DNA of 64,000 nt from Chlamydia muridarum str. Nigg (GTDB lineage Bacteria; Chlamydiota; Chlamydiia; Chlamydiales; Chlamydiaceae): contig NC_002620.2 in the NCBI RefSeq assembly GCF_000006685.1, positions 958,551 through 1,022,550 on the forward strand, read 5' to 3'. Position 1 is the stretch's first letter, and each line of letters begins with the position of its first letter. Shown one piece after another: positions 26,030 to 33,489 of this stretch. The translations under genes were made by a program, and so were the position numbers. A model generated the notes under the pieces. That model searched no databases. It was not told the origin of the DNA and worked only from the letters and a program-made list of their open reading frames with translations.

Positions 26030-27016
26030 ATGTTTCGTTATACTCTTTCTCGATCCTTATTTTTTATTTTTGCTCTTTTTTGTTGTTCGGCATGTGACAG
26101 TCGCTCCATGATTGCTCATGGACTCACTGGACGTGAGGCCAACGAGATTGTGGTTCTCCTAGTAAGTAAAGGAGTATCCGCACAAAAAGTTCCTCAAGTA
26201 GCTGGTTCGTCAGGAGGGGGATCTTCAGAGCAACTTTGGGATATCTCGGTTCCTGCAGCACAAATCACAGAAGCTCTTGCTATCCTAAATCAGGCAGGGC
26301 TCCCTCGAATGAAAGGAACTAGCCTCCTCGATCTTTTTGCGAAACAAGGGCTTGTGCCTTCTGAAATGCAAGAAAAAATCCGTTACCAAGAAGGTCTTTC
26401 TGAACAAATGGCTACAACCATTAGAAAGATGGATGGTATCGTTGATGCTAGTGTACAGATTTCCTTCTCTCCAGAAGAAGATCAACTTCCACTAACAGCC
26501 TCTGTTTATATTAAACACAGAGGTGTTTTAGATAATCCTAACAGCATTATGGTTTCAAAAATCAAACGCTTGGTAGCGAGTGCTGTTCCTGGCCTTTGTC
26601 CTGAAAATGTTTCTGTAGTAAGCGACCGCGCTTCTTACAGTGACATTACTATTAACGGACCTTGGGGCCTCTCCGATGAGATCGATTATGTCTCCGTTTG
26701 GGGCATTATCCTTGCTAAGAATTCTCTCACTAAATTCCGACTTGTTTTCTATTTCCTGATTCTTCTGCTCTTTGTTCTTTCTTGCGGCCTTCTTTGGGTT
26801 ATTTGGAAAACTCACTCATTAATTGGTGCTTTGGGAGGAACAAAAGGGTTCTTTGATCCTGCTCCATACTCACAGCTTGCTTTCACACAAAATAAGGCAG
26901 CTGCTGCTAAGGAGACTTCAGAAGCAACAGAAAGCACAGGAGGGGCTCAGCCAGCATCAGAAGAATCCCCTAAAGAGAATGTAGAAAAACAAGAAGAGAA
27001 TAACGAGGACGCTTAA
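26030..27016 (+). CDS. sctJ: T3SS inner-membrane ring lipoprotein SctJ (CdsJ/YscJ)
   Basis: 328 aa. Forms the inner-membrane ring of the injectisome. Lipoprotein signal with Cys22 (FCCSAC), the two YscJ ring-building motifs (LTGREANEIVVLLVSKGVSA at about 32-51, and MDGIVDASVQISFSPEED at about 134-151), and a C-terminal membrane segment (about 236-260) followed by a charged acidic tail rich in Glu and Ala. It is longer than enteric SctJ (about 245 aa) because of that cytosolic tail. First gene of the basal-body operon. Confidence 0.95.
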   Translation: MFRYTLSRSLFFIFALFCCSACDSRSMIAHGLTGREANEIVVLLVSKGVSAQKVPQVAGSSGGGSSEQLWDISVPAAQITEALAILNQAGLPRMKGTSLLDLFAKQGLVPSEMQEKIRYQEGLSEQMATTIRKMDGIVDASVQISFSPEEDQLPLTASVYIKHRGVLDNPNSIMVSKIKRLVASAVPGLCPENVSVVSDRASYSDITINGPWGLSDEIDYVSVWGIILAKNSLTKFRLVFYFLILLLFVLSCGLLWVIWKTHSLIGALGGTKGFFDPAPYSQLAFTQNKAAAAKETSEATESTGGAQPASEESPKENVEKQEENNEDA

Positions 27017-27853
27017 GTGACTGCAAATACATTTGGGGTTCTTAATATCCTAATGAAGCATGCAAAAGCCGATGATCTCGCGCAGTTTTTACCAGAACAT
27101 CTGTTGTTAGACTCGCCTCATCATCAGGATATCCCGTTGCAGTCATTATCTTTTAACATGCGTTGGTTAGCAACTATTCATCCTTCCTGGATTAGTGTTG
27201 CTATGAAAGAGTTCCCTCCTGTTGTACAGTCACAATTATTAGCCTGGTTGCCACATCCTTTAACACAAGAGCTCCTTCCTCTATTAGATGCAAAGGTTAC
27301 TCCAGCTACTAATCGTTGCTTAGATTTTGGAGCTTTCTATCTATTAGATCTACTGAGCAAGAAAGTACGGCCTCCAGGAATTATAGAAGAAATTTTCCTT
27401 CCAGCGTCTCCCTTCAATGCTATGCTGTACTATTCAGGAACGACAAAAATGTCCCTGATTAATTGTCTAGGCCTTTACTCTCTAGCTCAAGAAATGCGTA
27501 ATGTGGTTGACCGCGTAGTTATCGACCGTGTGCAACGCGAGCTGTCTGAAACCGAGCGGATGTTTTTAGCCTATTGTAAAACACATCCTATGAAACATCT
27601 CGAACCAACAGCTTTCTTGGCCTCTTGGGAAGAAACTGAGACGTTGCGTCATTTTATTCACGTTCAAGGCTTACGCTTCTTAGCTCGAGCTTTGGCAAAA
27701 GAAGATAGCTCTTTCCTTTGGTACTTTATTCGCAGACTAGATGTCGGAAGGGGATACATTTTTGAGAAGGCATTACAGAGTTTATTGGACAACCCTCACA
27801 ATGAATATTTTCGAGAACGTTTAGAACACTGTATTAGTATTCTTGTACAATAA
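27017..27853 (+). CDS. Probable T3SS sorting-platform adaptor, SctK-like
   Basis: 278 aa, soluble, starting with GTG immediately after the sctJ stop (no gap). A GAGGAC ribosome site lies at normal distance. I see no sharp motif. Its place between sctJ and sctL is where SctK (YscK/OrgA), the adaptor between the inner ring and the SctQ-SctL pods, lies in other systems, and the size and helical make-up fit. The SctK assignment is therefore from gene order. Intergenic DNA of 268 bp follows, with a separate promoter candidate and a structured leader for sctL. Confidence 0.6.
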   Translation: MTANTFGVLNILMKHAKADDLAQFLPEHLLLDSPHHQDIPLQSLSFNMRWLATIHPSWISVAMKEFPPVVQSQLLAWLPHPLTQELLPLLDAKVTPATNRCLDFGAFYLLDLLSKKVRPPGIIEEIFLPASPFNAMLYYSGTTKMSLINCLGLYSLAQEMRNVVDRVVIDRVQRELSETERMFLAYCKTHPMKHLEPTAFLASWEETETLRHFIHVQGLRFLARALAKEDSSFLWYFIRRLDVGRGYIFEKALQSLLDNPHNEYFRERLEHCISILVQ

Positions 27854-27916
27854 AATCTGGGAGTTCTCTTCACTTTTATTACACTCCCACACATGAAAAA
27901 GAAGCACTGAATAGCA

Positions 27917-27945
27917 TTGTAGATTTTTTCTATGATGGCTATGTT
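27917..27945 (+). promoter_or_regulatory. Candidate promoter for sctL-sctR-sctS-sctT
   Basis: TTGTAG (27917-27922), a 17-bp T-rich spacer and TATGTT (27940-27945). The same TTGTAGATTTTTT stretch recurs before rsbU and before its paralogue. The leader would be about 170 nt and hold several hairpins. Confidence 0.4.
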
Positions 27946-28001
27946 AAAAACGAGAGCGATCGAGAGAAAGACCCTCGGTCCCTGTGTAAAAAAGAATGAG
28001 A

Positions 28002-28028
28002 TCCTTGTCCGGCTACCCATAATAAGGA
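28002..28028 (+). other. Upstream hairpin of the sctL leader
   Basis: TCCTTGT pairs with ATAAGGA (28002-28008 with 28022-28028; one G-U pair). The parA-like leader has TCCTTAT/ATAAGGA at the same relative place (50781-50787 with 50813-50819), so the pairing is kept with a base change. Confidence 0.45.
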
Positions 28029-28046
28029 CATACCTCATCGCGTTGG

Positions 28047-28121
28047 GAATAAAGTAACGAGCAAAGGAGCGAGGTTCCCTGCCTGTTGGCTTTGCCAAAG
28101 GATCCCCACCTCGTCAAAAGG
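28047..28121 (+). promoter_or_regulatory. Repeated structured leader element, copy A (sctL)
   Basis: GAATAAAGTAAC (28047-28058), AAGGAG (28064-28069), then a hairpin with outer stem CGAGG/CCTCG (28070-28074 with 28109-28113) and inner stem TTGGC/GCCAA (28086-28090 with 28094-28098), then 8 nt to the ATG at 28122. The Shine-Dalgarno lies on the 5' side of the hairpin. See copies B (50818-50883) and C (53075-53138). Confidence 0.6.
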
Positions 28122-28793
28122 ATGAAATTTTTCAGTTTAATATTTAAAGACCAAGAGGTCGTCCCGAATAAAAAAGTTCTCTCTCCAGACGCCTATACTA
28201 CCGTGTTAAATGCCCAAGAACTTCTAGAAAAAACACAAGAAGATTGCGATGCTTACACACAGCATACGCATGAAGAATGTGCAAATCTCCGAGCAGAAGC
28301 AAAAAATCAGGGATTTCAAGAAGGGAGTGAGGCTTGGAGCAAACAGCTCGCCTTTCTCATTACAGAAACACAGGCTATGCGAGACCAAATCAAATCCTCT
28401 CTCGTGCCTTTAGCTATTGCAAGTGTGAAGAAAATTATCGGTAAGGAATTAGAAACAAAACCTGAGACCGTAGTATCTATCATTTCAGAGTCTTTAAAAG
28501 AGCTCACACAAAACAAGCGGATCGTGATTCATATAAATCCCCAGGATCTTGCCATTGTCGAGCAACATCGCCCAGAGTTAAAAAAACTCGTAGAATATGC
28601 TGATGTGCTTTTACTCTCTCCTAAAGCTAGTGTGTCCCCCGGAGGATGCATTATTGAGACTGAGACTGGCATCGTGAATGCTCAGCTTGATGTGCAACTA
28701 GCCGCCTTAGAACAAGCTTTCTCCGCTGCCTTGAAACAAAAACAACCTACAGAAACCTTTTCAACCGATCAGACTCAAAGCAAAGAAGGCTAG
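28122..28793 (+). CDS. sctL: T3SS ATPase regulator/stator SctL (CdsL/YscL)
   Basis: 223 aa, peripheral stalk protein that binds the SctN ATPase and SctQ in the cytosolic sorting platform. It has the FliH/YscL shape: an N-terminal region with charged helix and coiled coil (about 35-85), then a V-ATPase E-like C-terminal domain with VVSIISESLKELTQNKRIVIHINPQD (split about 130-155) and SPGGCIIETETG near 180. The ATG at 28122 starts MKFFSLIF; an open frame extends upstream to a TTG, but that stretch lies inside the leader hairpin. Preceded by a leader element shared with two unrelated genes. Confidence 0.9.
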   Translation: MKFFSLIFKDQEVVPNKKVLSPDAYTTVLNAQELLEKTQEDCDAYTQHTHEECANLRAEAKNQGFQEGSEAWSKQLAFLITETQAMRDQIKSSLVPLAIASVKKIIGKELETKPETVVSIISESLKELTQNKRIVIHINPQDLAIVEQHRPELKKLVEYADVLLLSPKASVSPGGCIIETETGIVNAQLDVQLAALEQAFSAALKQKQPTETFSTDQTQSKEG

Positions 28794-28805
28794 GTATTTG
28801 ATTTT

Positions 28806-29741
28806 ATGCGATTGATTTGTCGAATTTTCTTCTTTCTATGCGTACTTAGTGCTCCCCAGGGCTTTTCCAACGTCTGTTCTGATGCTTCCTGTTCTAAAGT
28901 ACAGGGATCCTCTTCTTGCCGACCATGTGGGGCTACTCCTCAACAGGAGATTCAGGATTCTCCAGGAACCCCACCCCCCCCCTTTCGCTGTCCATCTTAC
29001 AGACAACCAGTAGAAGCTCAGGATCTCCTTGCTTCTCAAGAAGATCTTTCTTCCGGAGCCTTTTCAGACACGTATCCAGATTTAACCACACAAGCGGTTA
29101 TTATATTATTCCTTGCGCTTTCTCCCTTTCTGGTTATGCTTCTGACCTCCTATCTGAAGATTATTATCACGTTAGTCCTACTCAGAAATGCCTTGGGAGT
29201 ACAACAAACTCCTCCTAGCCAAGTCCTCAACGGGATTGCCTTGATTCTGTCTATCTATGTCATGTTCCCTACTGGAATGGCTATGTATAACGACGCTAAA
29301 AAAGGCATTGAATCTGATGCCGTTCCTCGAGACCTTTTTTCTGCAGAGGGGGCGGAAACGGTATTTGTTGCCTTAAATAAATCGAAAGAACCTCTTCGTT
29401 CTTTCCTAATTAACAACACCCCTAAACCACAAATTCAAAGTTTTTATAAAATTTCACAGAAAACATTCCCTCCGGAACTTCGCCAACAATTGACCCCTTC
29501 TGATTTTGTAGTCGTCATTCCTGCTTTCATCATGGGCCAAATTAAGAATGCTTTTGAAATTGGGGTTTTGATTTATTTGCCTTTCTTTGTCATCGATTTG
29601 GTAACCGCAAACGTTTTGGTTGCTATGCAGATGATGATGCTTTCTCCACTGTCCATCTCTCTTCCTCTTAAGCTTCTTCTTGTGGTCATGGTAGATGGAT
29701 GGACCTTACTACTCGAAGGATTGATGATTAGTTTTAAATAA
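28806..29741 (+). CDS. sctR: T3SS export apparatus protein SctR (CdsR/YscR) with a Cys-rich N-terminal extension
   Basis: 311 aa. The core from about residue 93 is SctR (export gate), with the usual helices and LTSYLKIIITLVLLRNALGV near 113-132. Normal SctR is about 215-220 aa. Here about 90 extra residues come first: a signal-like helix (1-20), then a segment with five cysteines (24, 29, 38, 41, 62), a Pro run, and an acidic linker. The Pro run is encoded by nine consecutive C (28974-28982). From memory C. trachomatis SctR is also near 306 aa, so the extension is family-wide in Chlamydia. Start 12 bp after sctL. Confidence 0.92.
   Translation: MRLICRIFFFLCVLSAPQGFSNVCSDASCSKVQGSSSCRPCGATPQQEIQDSPGTPPPPFRCPSYRQPVEAQDLLASQEDLSSGAFSDTYPDLTTQAVIILFLALSPFLVMLLTSYLKIIITLVLLRNALGVQQTPPSQVLNGIALILSIYVMFPTGMAMYNDAKKGIESDAVPRDLFSAEGAETVFVALNKSKEPLRSFLINNTPKPQIQSFYKISQKTFPPELRQQLTPSDFVVVIPAFIMGQIKNAFEIGVLIYLPFFVIDLVTANVLVAMQMMMLSPLSISLPLKLLLVVMVDGWTLLLEGLMISFK
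28974..28982 (+). repeat. Homopolymer of nine C inside sctR
   Basis: A run of nine C codes three prolines (residues about 57-59) in the extension that precedes the SctR core. A gain or loss of one C would shift the frame before the first core helix. It is a possible slippage site. Confidence 0.6.
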
Positions 29742-29752
29742 GAGACTTCCCT

Positions 29753-30037
29753 ATGCTGATGCTTGCAACAAGTTTCAAATCCATGCTGTTTGAATATTCA
29801 TATGAAGCCCTCTTGTTAATTCTAATCATTTCTGCTCCTCCAATCATTTTGGCCTCTATTGTTGGGATTATGGTGGCCATTTTTCAAGCGGCAACACAGA
29901 TTCAAGAGCAAACATTTGCCTTTGCCATTAAGTTAGTCGTTATTTTCGGAACGCTTATGATTACAGGCGGATGGTTGTGTAGTATGATTTTACGATTTGC
30001 GGCTCAAATTTTTACAAATTTTTACAAGTGGAAGTAG
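29753..30037 (+). CDS. sctS: T3SS export apparatus protein SctS (CdsS/YscS)
   Basis: 94 aa with two membrane helices, the typical SctS/FliQ hairpin that packs around SctR in the export gate. Visible: PPIILASIVGIMVAIFQAAT and IQEQTFAFAIKLV, the family's charged turn between helices. Follows sctR by 11 bp and precedes sctT by 6 bp. Confidence 0.95.
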   Translation: MLMLATSFKSMLFEYSYEALLLILIISAPPIILASIVGIMVAIFQAATQIQEQTFAFAIKLVVIFGTLMITGGWLCSMILRFAAQIFTNFYKWK

Positions 30038-30043
30038 ATCGCC

Positions 30044-30913
30044 ATGGCCACTCTACCTGATGTTCTTTCTGGACTAGGGTCTTCCTATATCGATTATATA
30101 TTCCAGAAGCCTGCTGATTACGTTTGGACCGTTTTCCTTCTACTTTCCGCTCGCATGTTATCCATACTTGCACTCGTTCCTTTCCTAGGAGCCAAACTCT
30201 TTCCCTCACCTATTAAAATCGGCATCGCATTTTCTTGGATGGGAGTAATCTTTCCCAAAGTGATACAAGACACGACAATTGCTCATTATCAAGATCTAGA
30301 TATCTTTTATATTCTTCTAATTAAAGAGATTGTGATTGGAGTGTTAATTGGGTTCTTATTTTCCTTTCCTTTTTATGCAGCCCAATCTGCAGGGTCCTTT
30401 ATTACTAACCAACAAGGGATACAAGGATTAGAGGGAGCAACCTCTCTTGTATCTATAGAACAAACTTCCCCTCACGGAATTTTTTACCATTATTTCGTGA
30501 CTATAGTTTTCTGGCTGGTTGGAGGACATCGTATTATCCTATCCGTGCTTTTACAGTCACTTGAGGTCATCCCTATTCATGCTGTCTTCCCTGAAGAGAT
30601 GATGTCATTACGAGCTCCTATATGGATCGCTATATTAAAGATGTGTCAATTATGTCTGATTATGACCATACAGTTAAGCGCTCCTGCAGCAGTGGCTATG
30701 CTTATGTCCGATTTATTCTTAGGAATCATCAACCGAATGGCTCCTCAAGTACAGGTGATCTATTTACTTTCTGCTCTTAAAGCTTTTCTAGGCCTGCTAT
30801 TTCTAACCCTAGCCTGGTGGTTCATTGTGAAACAAATCGATTATTTCACTTTAGCATGGTTTAAAGAAATCCCTGTTATGCTCTTTGGAGCTCATCCTCC
30901 TAAAGTGCTTTGA
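30044..30913 (+). CDS. sctT: T3SS export apparatus protein SctT (CdsT/YscT)
   Basis: 289 aa, six or more membrane helices, FliR/SctT family, the last member of the R-S-T export gate. Family marks: LSARMLSILALVPFLGAKLFP (about 33-53), FLFSFPFYAAQSAGSFITNQQG and SAPAAVAMLMSDLFLGIINRMAPQVQ (about 216-241). Last gene of the operon; a terminator follows 27 bp later. Confidence 0.95.
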   Translation: MATLPDVLSGLGSSYIDYIFQKPADYVWTVFLLLSARMLSILALVPFLGAKLFPSPIKIGIAFSWMGVIFPKVIQDTTIAHYQDLDIFYILLIKEIVIGVLIGFLFSFPFYAAQSAGSFITNQQGIQGLEGATSLVSIEQTSPHGIFYHYFVTIVFWLVGGHRIILSVLLQSLEVIPIHAVFPEEMMSLRAPIWIAILKMCQLCLIMTIQLSAPAAVAMLMSDLFLGIINRMAPQVQVIYLLSALKAFLGLLFLTLAWWFIVKQIDYFTLAWFKEIPVMLFGAHPPKVL

Positions 30914-30939
30914 TATGGAGAGGATTTTTCGGCAAAAAG

Positions 30940-30968
30940 AAACTCCCTCCTTACAAAAGAGGGAGTTT
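30940..30968. terminator. Bidirectional terminator between sctT and the Inc-like gene
   Basis: A 10-bp perfect stem (30940-30949 with 30959-30968) with a 9-nt loop. On the minus strand it is followed by CTTTTT; the plus-strand side has a weaker T tract. The two transcripts converge here. Confidence 0.7.
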
Positions 30969-31011
30969 AGCCTTTAGATGAAAAATTTGTGTCCTTAAAA
31001 AATCCTAACTT

Positions 31012-31455
31012 TTATCCATCGTGATGAGTTGTATCTTTGCGTTGCCCTTGAGCAAGCAGCACTACAATGATACAAAGCACGATAAACGAAAGCACAAAAG
31101 AAGGAGCCTTTATTAGCCAGTAAAGAGAAACCCCACAGACTAAAGCATTTTTGATAGGCCCATTCTTAGCATAATAGCTTTGAAGGTTTTGCAGTACAGA
31201 TAGAATCTCGGAGTAAAAACCAAGGACTACCCCAGAAGCAACGAATAATCCCCCAACCCAAGATACACAGTTAGCTATAATCCCAAAAACAATTAAAGCC
31301 CCACTAATTGCCTCGCAAGCATGATGAGATAAAAATCTCTTCATCCCCCCAACTTTGGGACTAGCGTGCAAATCACGTACTTTTTGTTTGAATGAACCAA
31401 ACTTAGAGGACGATGGTTCTTGTGAGGAGCCCTCTTTTTGTATCTCGTCCGCCAT
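31012..31455 (-). CDS. Predicted inclusion membrane (Inc) protein
   Basis: 147 aa. No signal peptide; an N-terminal Ser/Lys-rich cytosolic tail (1-45) is followed by two hydrophobic hairpins (about 50-66 and 68-85; about 105-118 and 120-135). The bilobed hydrophobic domain is the mark of Inc proteins, which T3SS inserts in the inclusion membrane facing the host cytosol. In C. trachomatis the gene at this place has been reported as an Inc. Convergent with sctT. Function beyond membrane placement unknown. Confidence 0.7.
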   Translation of the reverse strand: MADEIQKEGSSQEPSSSKFGSFKQKVRDLHASPKVGGMKRFLSHHACEAISGALIVFGIIANCVSWVGGLFVASGVVLGFYSEILSVLQNLQSYYAKNGPIKNALVCGVSLYWLIKAPSFVLSFIVLCIIVVLLAQGQRKDTTHHDG

Positions 31456-31504
31456 AAGCCATACCTGATTTTTTTCTTTTTATTAAACTAATCTCGTATT
31501 AAAC

Positions 31505-31522
31505 AATTATCAAAAGATAATT
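31505..31522. other. AT-rich inverted repeat between two minus-strand genes
   Basis: AATTATC-AAAA-GATAATT, a 7-bp perfect palindrome with a 4-nt loop. It lies in the 90-bp gap between the type II-linked gene ending at 31546 and the Inc-like gene. It could be a weak terminator or an operator for the Inc-like gene. Confidence 0.3.
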
Positions 31523-31545
31523 TAAATATAAACACAAAAAACCAT

Positions 31546-32538
31546 TTAATTAGTTTTTCTTCTTGAAACGCAACGACTTCTGCCCCCTCCCCCATTTTCT
31601 GGATCTAGGACAAAAATATAATCCCCCGCAGTTCCCAACGTGTAATCAAAAACCTTTTTATTAAGCAAAACCAGCAAGTCATATCGATGGAGAATCACCT
31701 GCGTCTTATCCTGTAATTCCGTACGAAAATCTGTCCTTGTTTTAAAAAATTCTAACGCAGCGGCTTGACCGTAAGTCTTAACGGCAAGTTCCTGTTGTCG
31801 AGCGCTTGCCCACACTTCTTGACGCACATGCTCTAATTCTGCATAAGCTCTGGGATCGCTCACAAACGCCTGAAGAATAACCGGATCTGCAAATAGTAGA
31901 TTTAATCTACCCTTATTCGTGTTCTTCTCCTCATAATGCAAAAAGTGCAGTAAAGACCGAGAAGTTTTAGTCCCCTTTAACATCGCATACAACCACCCTG
32001 CTTCTTCAGAAGGGAGCACTAAGGTTTCTATACTATCGGCCCCCTGTTCCCGGGCACGAGTAATAATTATATCCTTCTGATCAAGCAACGCCCGAATCAC
32101 TCGATCCTCTGCCCCTTGAGGAATGATCCCGGTCTGAACATATAACGTATGTAGCAATCGCGAAAAAATGGAATATGCCGAATAAGTATCCCCATAATCT
32201 TCAGGTGATTCTTTAAGCAAAGAATATAAATTGAATCTGGAATTATTAGGAGGACGAGAAAAAGGCACCTCTAATAAACGATAACGCTTCTGTCGAACGG
32301 TTACACTATCCCGTTCCTTTTCTTGCAAACAAATCTCTTCCTTTTTCATCTGAGGGGATAATCGTTTATGTTTGTCCCTATAAACTACTTCGGAAATAGC
32401 AGACTGCTGAGCAGAAAATACAACTTCTTCCCTTTCCAACAGCTTAGAATAGGCGACTCTCTTACGTGCCCCAGCGGCATCAAATGATACTACAGTCAGT
32501 AATGAAGTTAAGCATAGTAATGTGAACAGAAAATGCAT
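31546..32538 (-). CDS. Exported protein of unknown function at the end of the type II secretion operon
   Basis: 330 aa. A signal peptide (1-22, cleavage after AAGA) is followed by a basic, Gln/Arg-rich soluble domain. I find no known motif. It lies 5 bp after the GspJ-like gene and is the last gene of the minus-strand type II cluster, so it is likely a component or substrate of that system. GspK (a minor pseudopilin) often closes such clusters, and this has the size of GspK, but its N-terminus has no E5 pilin motif. That link is weak. Confidence 0.6.
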   Translation of the reverse strand: MHFLFTLLCLTSLLTVVSFDAAGARKRVAYSKLLEREEVVFSAQQSAISEVVYRDKHKRLSPQMKKEEICLQEKERDSVTVRQKRYRLLEVPFSRPPNNSRFNLYSLLKESPEDYGDTYSAYSIFSRLLHTLYVQTGIIPQGAEDRVIRALLDQKDIIITRAREQGADSIETLVLPSEEAGWLYAMLKGTKTSRSLLHFLHYEEKNTNKGRLNLLFADPVILQAFVSDPRAYAELEHVRQEVWASARQQELAVKTYGQAAALEFFKTRTDFRTELQDKTQVILHRYDLLVLLNKKVFDYTLGTAGDYIFVLDPENGGGGRSRCVSRRKTN

Positions 32539-32543
32539 GTGCT

Positions 32544-33068
32544 CTACCCACCTACTGCAAAAACATAAGAAAGAGTTCTTGGTGGTAAAGCCCCTGATTT
32601 CCTTACCAACGTCAAATACACCCTATCTGTTCTCCTACCTAATTCCTGCTGCCGAAGAACTCTCCATTCTACAGAAAGCACTTGTTTCCACAATGGAAAC
32701 GTTTCCTGACGCCCCTCCATTCTTTCGCTAGATATCACTAAAGAAAGCTCTTGATCATTGGGATCGTAAAGGAGTTTCCCTTGAACAAGACCTGCTAAAT
32801 CTGGATCAACATACACTCCTCGATCAAAAGAAAAGACCAGCTCTTGCCCTTCTTCTATAGAGGTAGTTGATAGAAAAATATCTCTGAGCAGCCGATACAT
32901 TTTTCCGTCATGCAGAAACGTTCTATAGATATGTGCTTTCTCTTTATGAGATACCCATATCCGACGAGTCCAATACCCTAAAGAGCCGAGCAGTAGGCTA
33001 ATGAGCACGCAAGCTACTAAAAATTCCGAAAGTAGAAACGAACGTTTCCCTTTTATCTTTCTAAACAT
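32544..33068 (-). CDS. Minor pseudopilin-like protein (GspJ/GspI position)
   Basis: 174 aa. The N-terminus KGKRSFLLSEFLVACVLISLLLGSLG is split here as basic tail, KRS, then FLLSE with Glu at mature position 5 and a hydrophobic helix, the layout of type IV pilin-like proteins. The residue before the predicted mature Phe is Ser, not the usual Gly. The gene overlaps the end of the next pseudopilin gene by 16 bp. I chose the ATG at 33068; the frame is open further upstream but that stretch lies inside the neighbour. Likely a tip pseudopilin of the type II pseudopilus; the I or J label cannot be fixed. Confidence 0.7.
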   Translation of the reverse strand: MFRKIKGKRSFLLSEFLVACVLISLLLGSLGYWTRRIWVSHKEKAHIYRTFLHDGKMYRLLRDIFLSTTSIEEGQELVFSFDRGVYVDPDLAGLVQGKLLYDPNDQELSLVISSERMEGRQETFPLWKQVLSVEWRVLRQQELGRRTDRVYLTLVRKSGALPPRTLSYVFAVGG

Positions 33069-33481
33069 AAGCACCTCTGCACAGTGGCTCCCTGTTTTTG
33101 CCCCGGGAATATATCTACCGTAGCATCCAGGGAGCACAAGAGTAGGCCCTCCGCATCACGTTTCTCCTGTCGAATAGCTATAGTATAGGTGTAGGGGACT
33201 GTGATAGGCTCCCCCCTACTCGTATACAAATAGACCCCGATCAGCTCCCCCTCCCCTTGAAGAGAAAAAGTCCCCATTTCCATCTGCTGAATAACCTTAT
33301 CCTCTACAGCAAAAAAACAATGATCAACCAATGCGGGCAGTTGTAAGCGAAAAATATCCCCTTCAAATGAGCGGGTTATCCGCGTGTAGAAAACCACACT
33401 AGGAATCAATACCGTGCAAAGAAGGGAAAGAGAAAGAAGCACCTCCATCAATAAAAAACTGCGTTTTCTCTTGAAGGCCAT
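33053..33481 (-). CDS. Minor pseudopilin-like protein
   Basis: 142 aa. The N-terminal KRKRSFLLMEVLLSLSLL has Phe as likely mature residue 1 and Glu as residue 5, followed by a hydrophobic helix. The -1 residue is Ser. The globular part is small and beta-rich. Sits between the GspG gene (8 bp upstream) and the other minor pseudopilin (16-bp overlap). The two share the RSFLLxE opening, so they may come from an old duplication. Confidence 0.7.
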   Translation of the reverse strand: MAFKRKRSFLLMEVLLSLSLLCTVLIPSVVFYTRITRSFEGDIFRLQLPALVDHCFFAVEDKVIQQMEMGTFSLQGEGELIGVYLYTSRGEPITVPYTYTIAIRQEKRDAEGLLLCSLDATVDIFPGQKQGATVQRCLCLER

Positions 33482-33489
33482 TCTTCTTC

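Noticed and set aside
27796..28098. Minus-strand open frame of 100 codons covering the gap before sctL
   Set aside because: It runs antisense through the sctK-like 3' end and the structured leader, has no ribosome site and an unlikely protein composition.
28069..28114. CGAGG/CCTCG hairpins as rho-independent terminators
   Set aside because: No U run follows any of the three copies and the start codon comes within 10 nt. The similar CGAGGG stem after upp does have a U run and is a real terminator.
28974..28982. Sequencing error in the C run giving a false sctR extension
   Set aside because: The frame is open and sensible on both sides with nine C, and the extension has a signal-like start; an error would have broken the frame.
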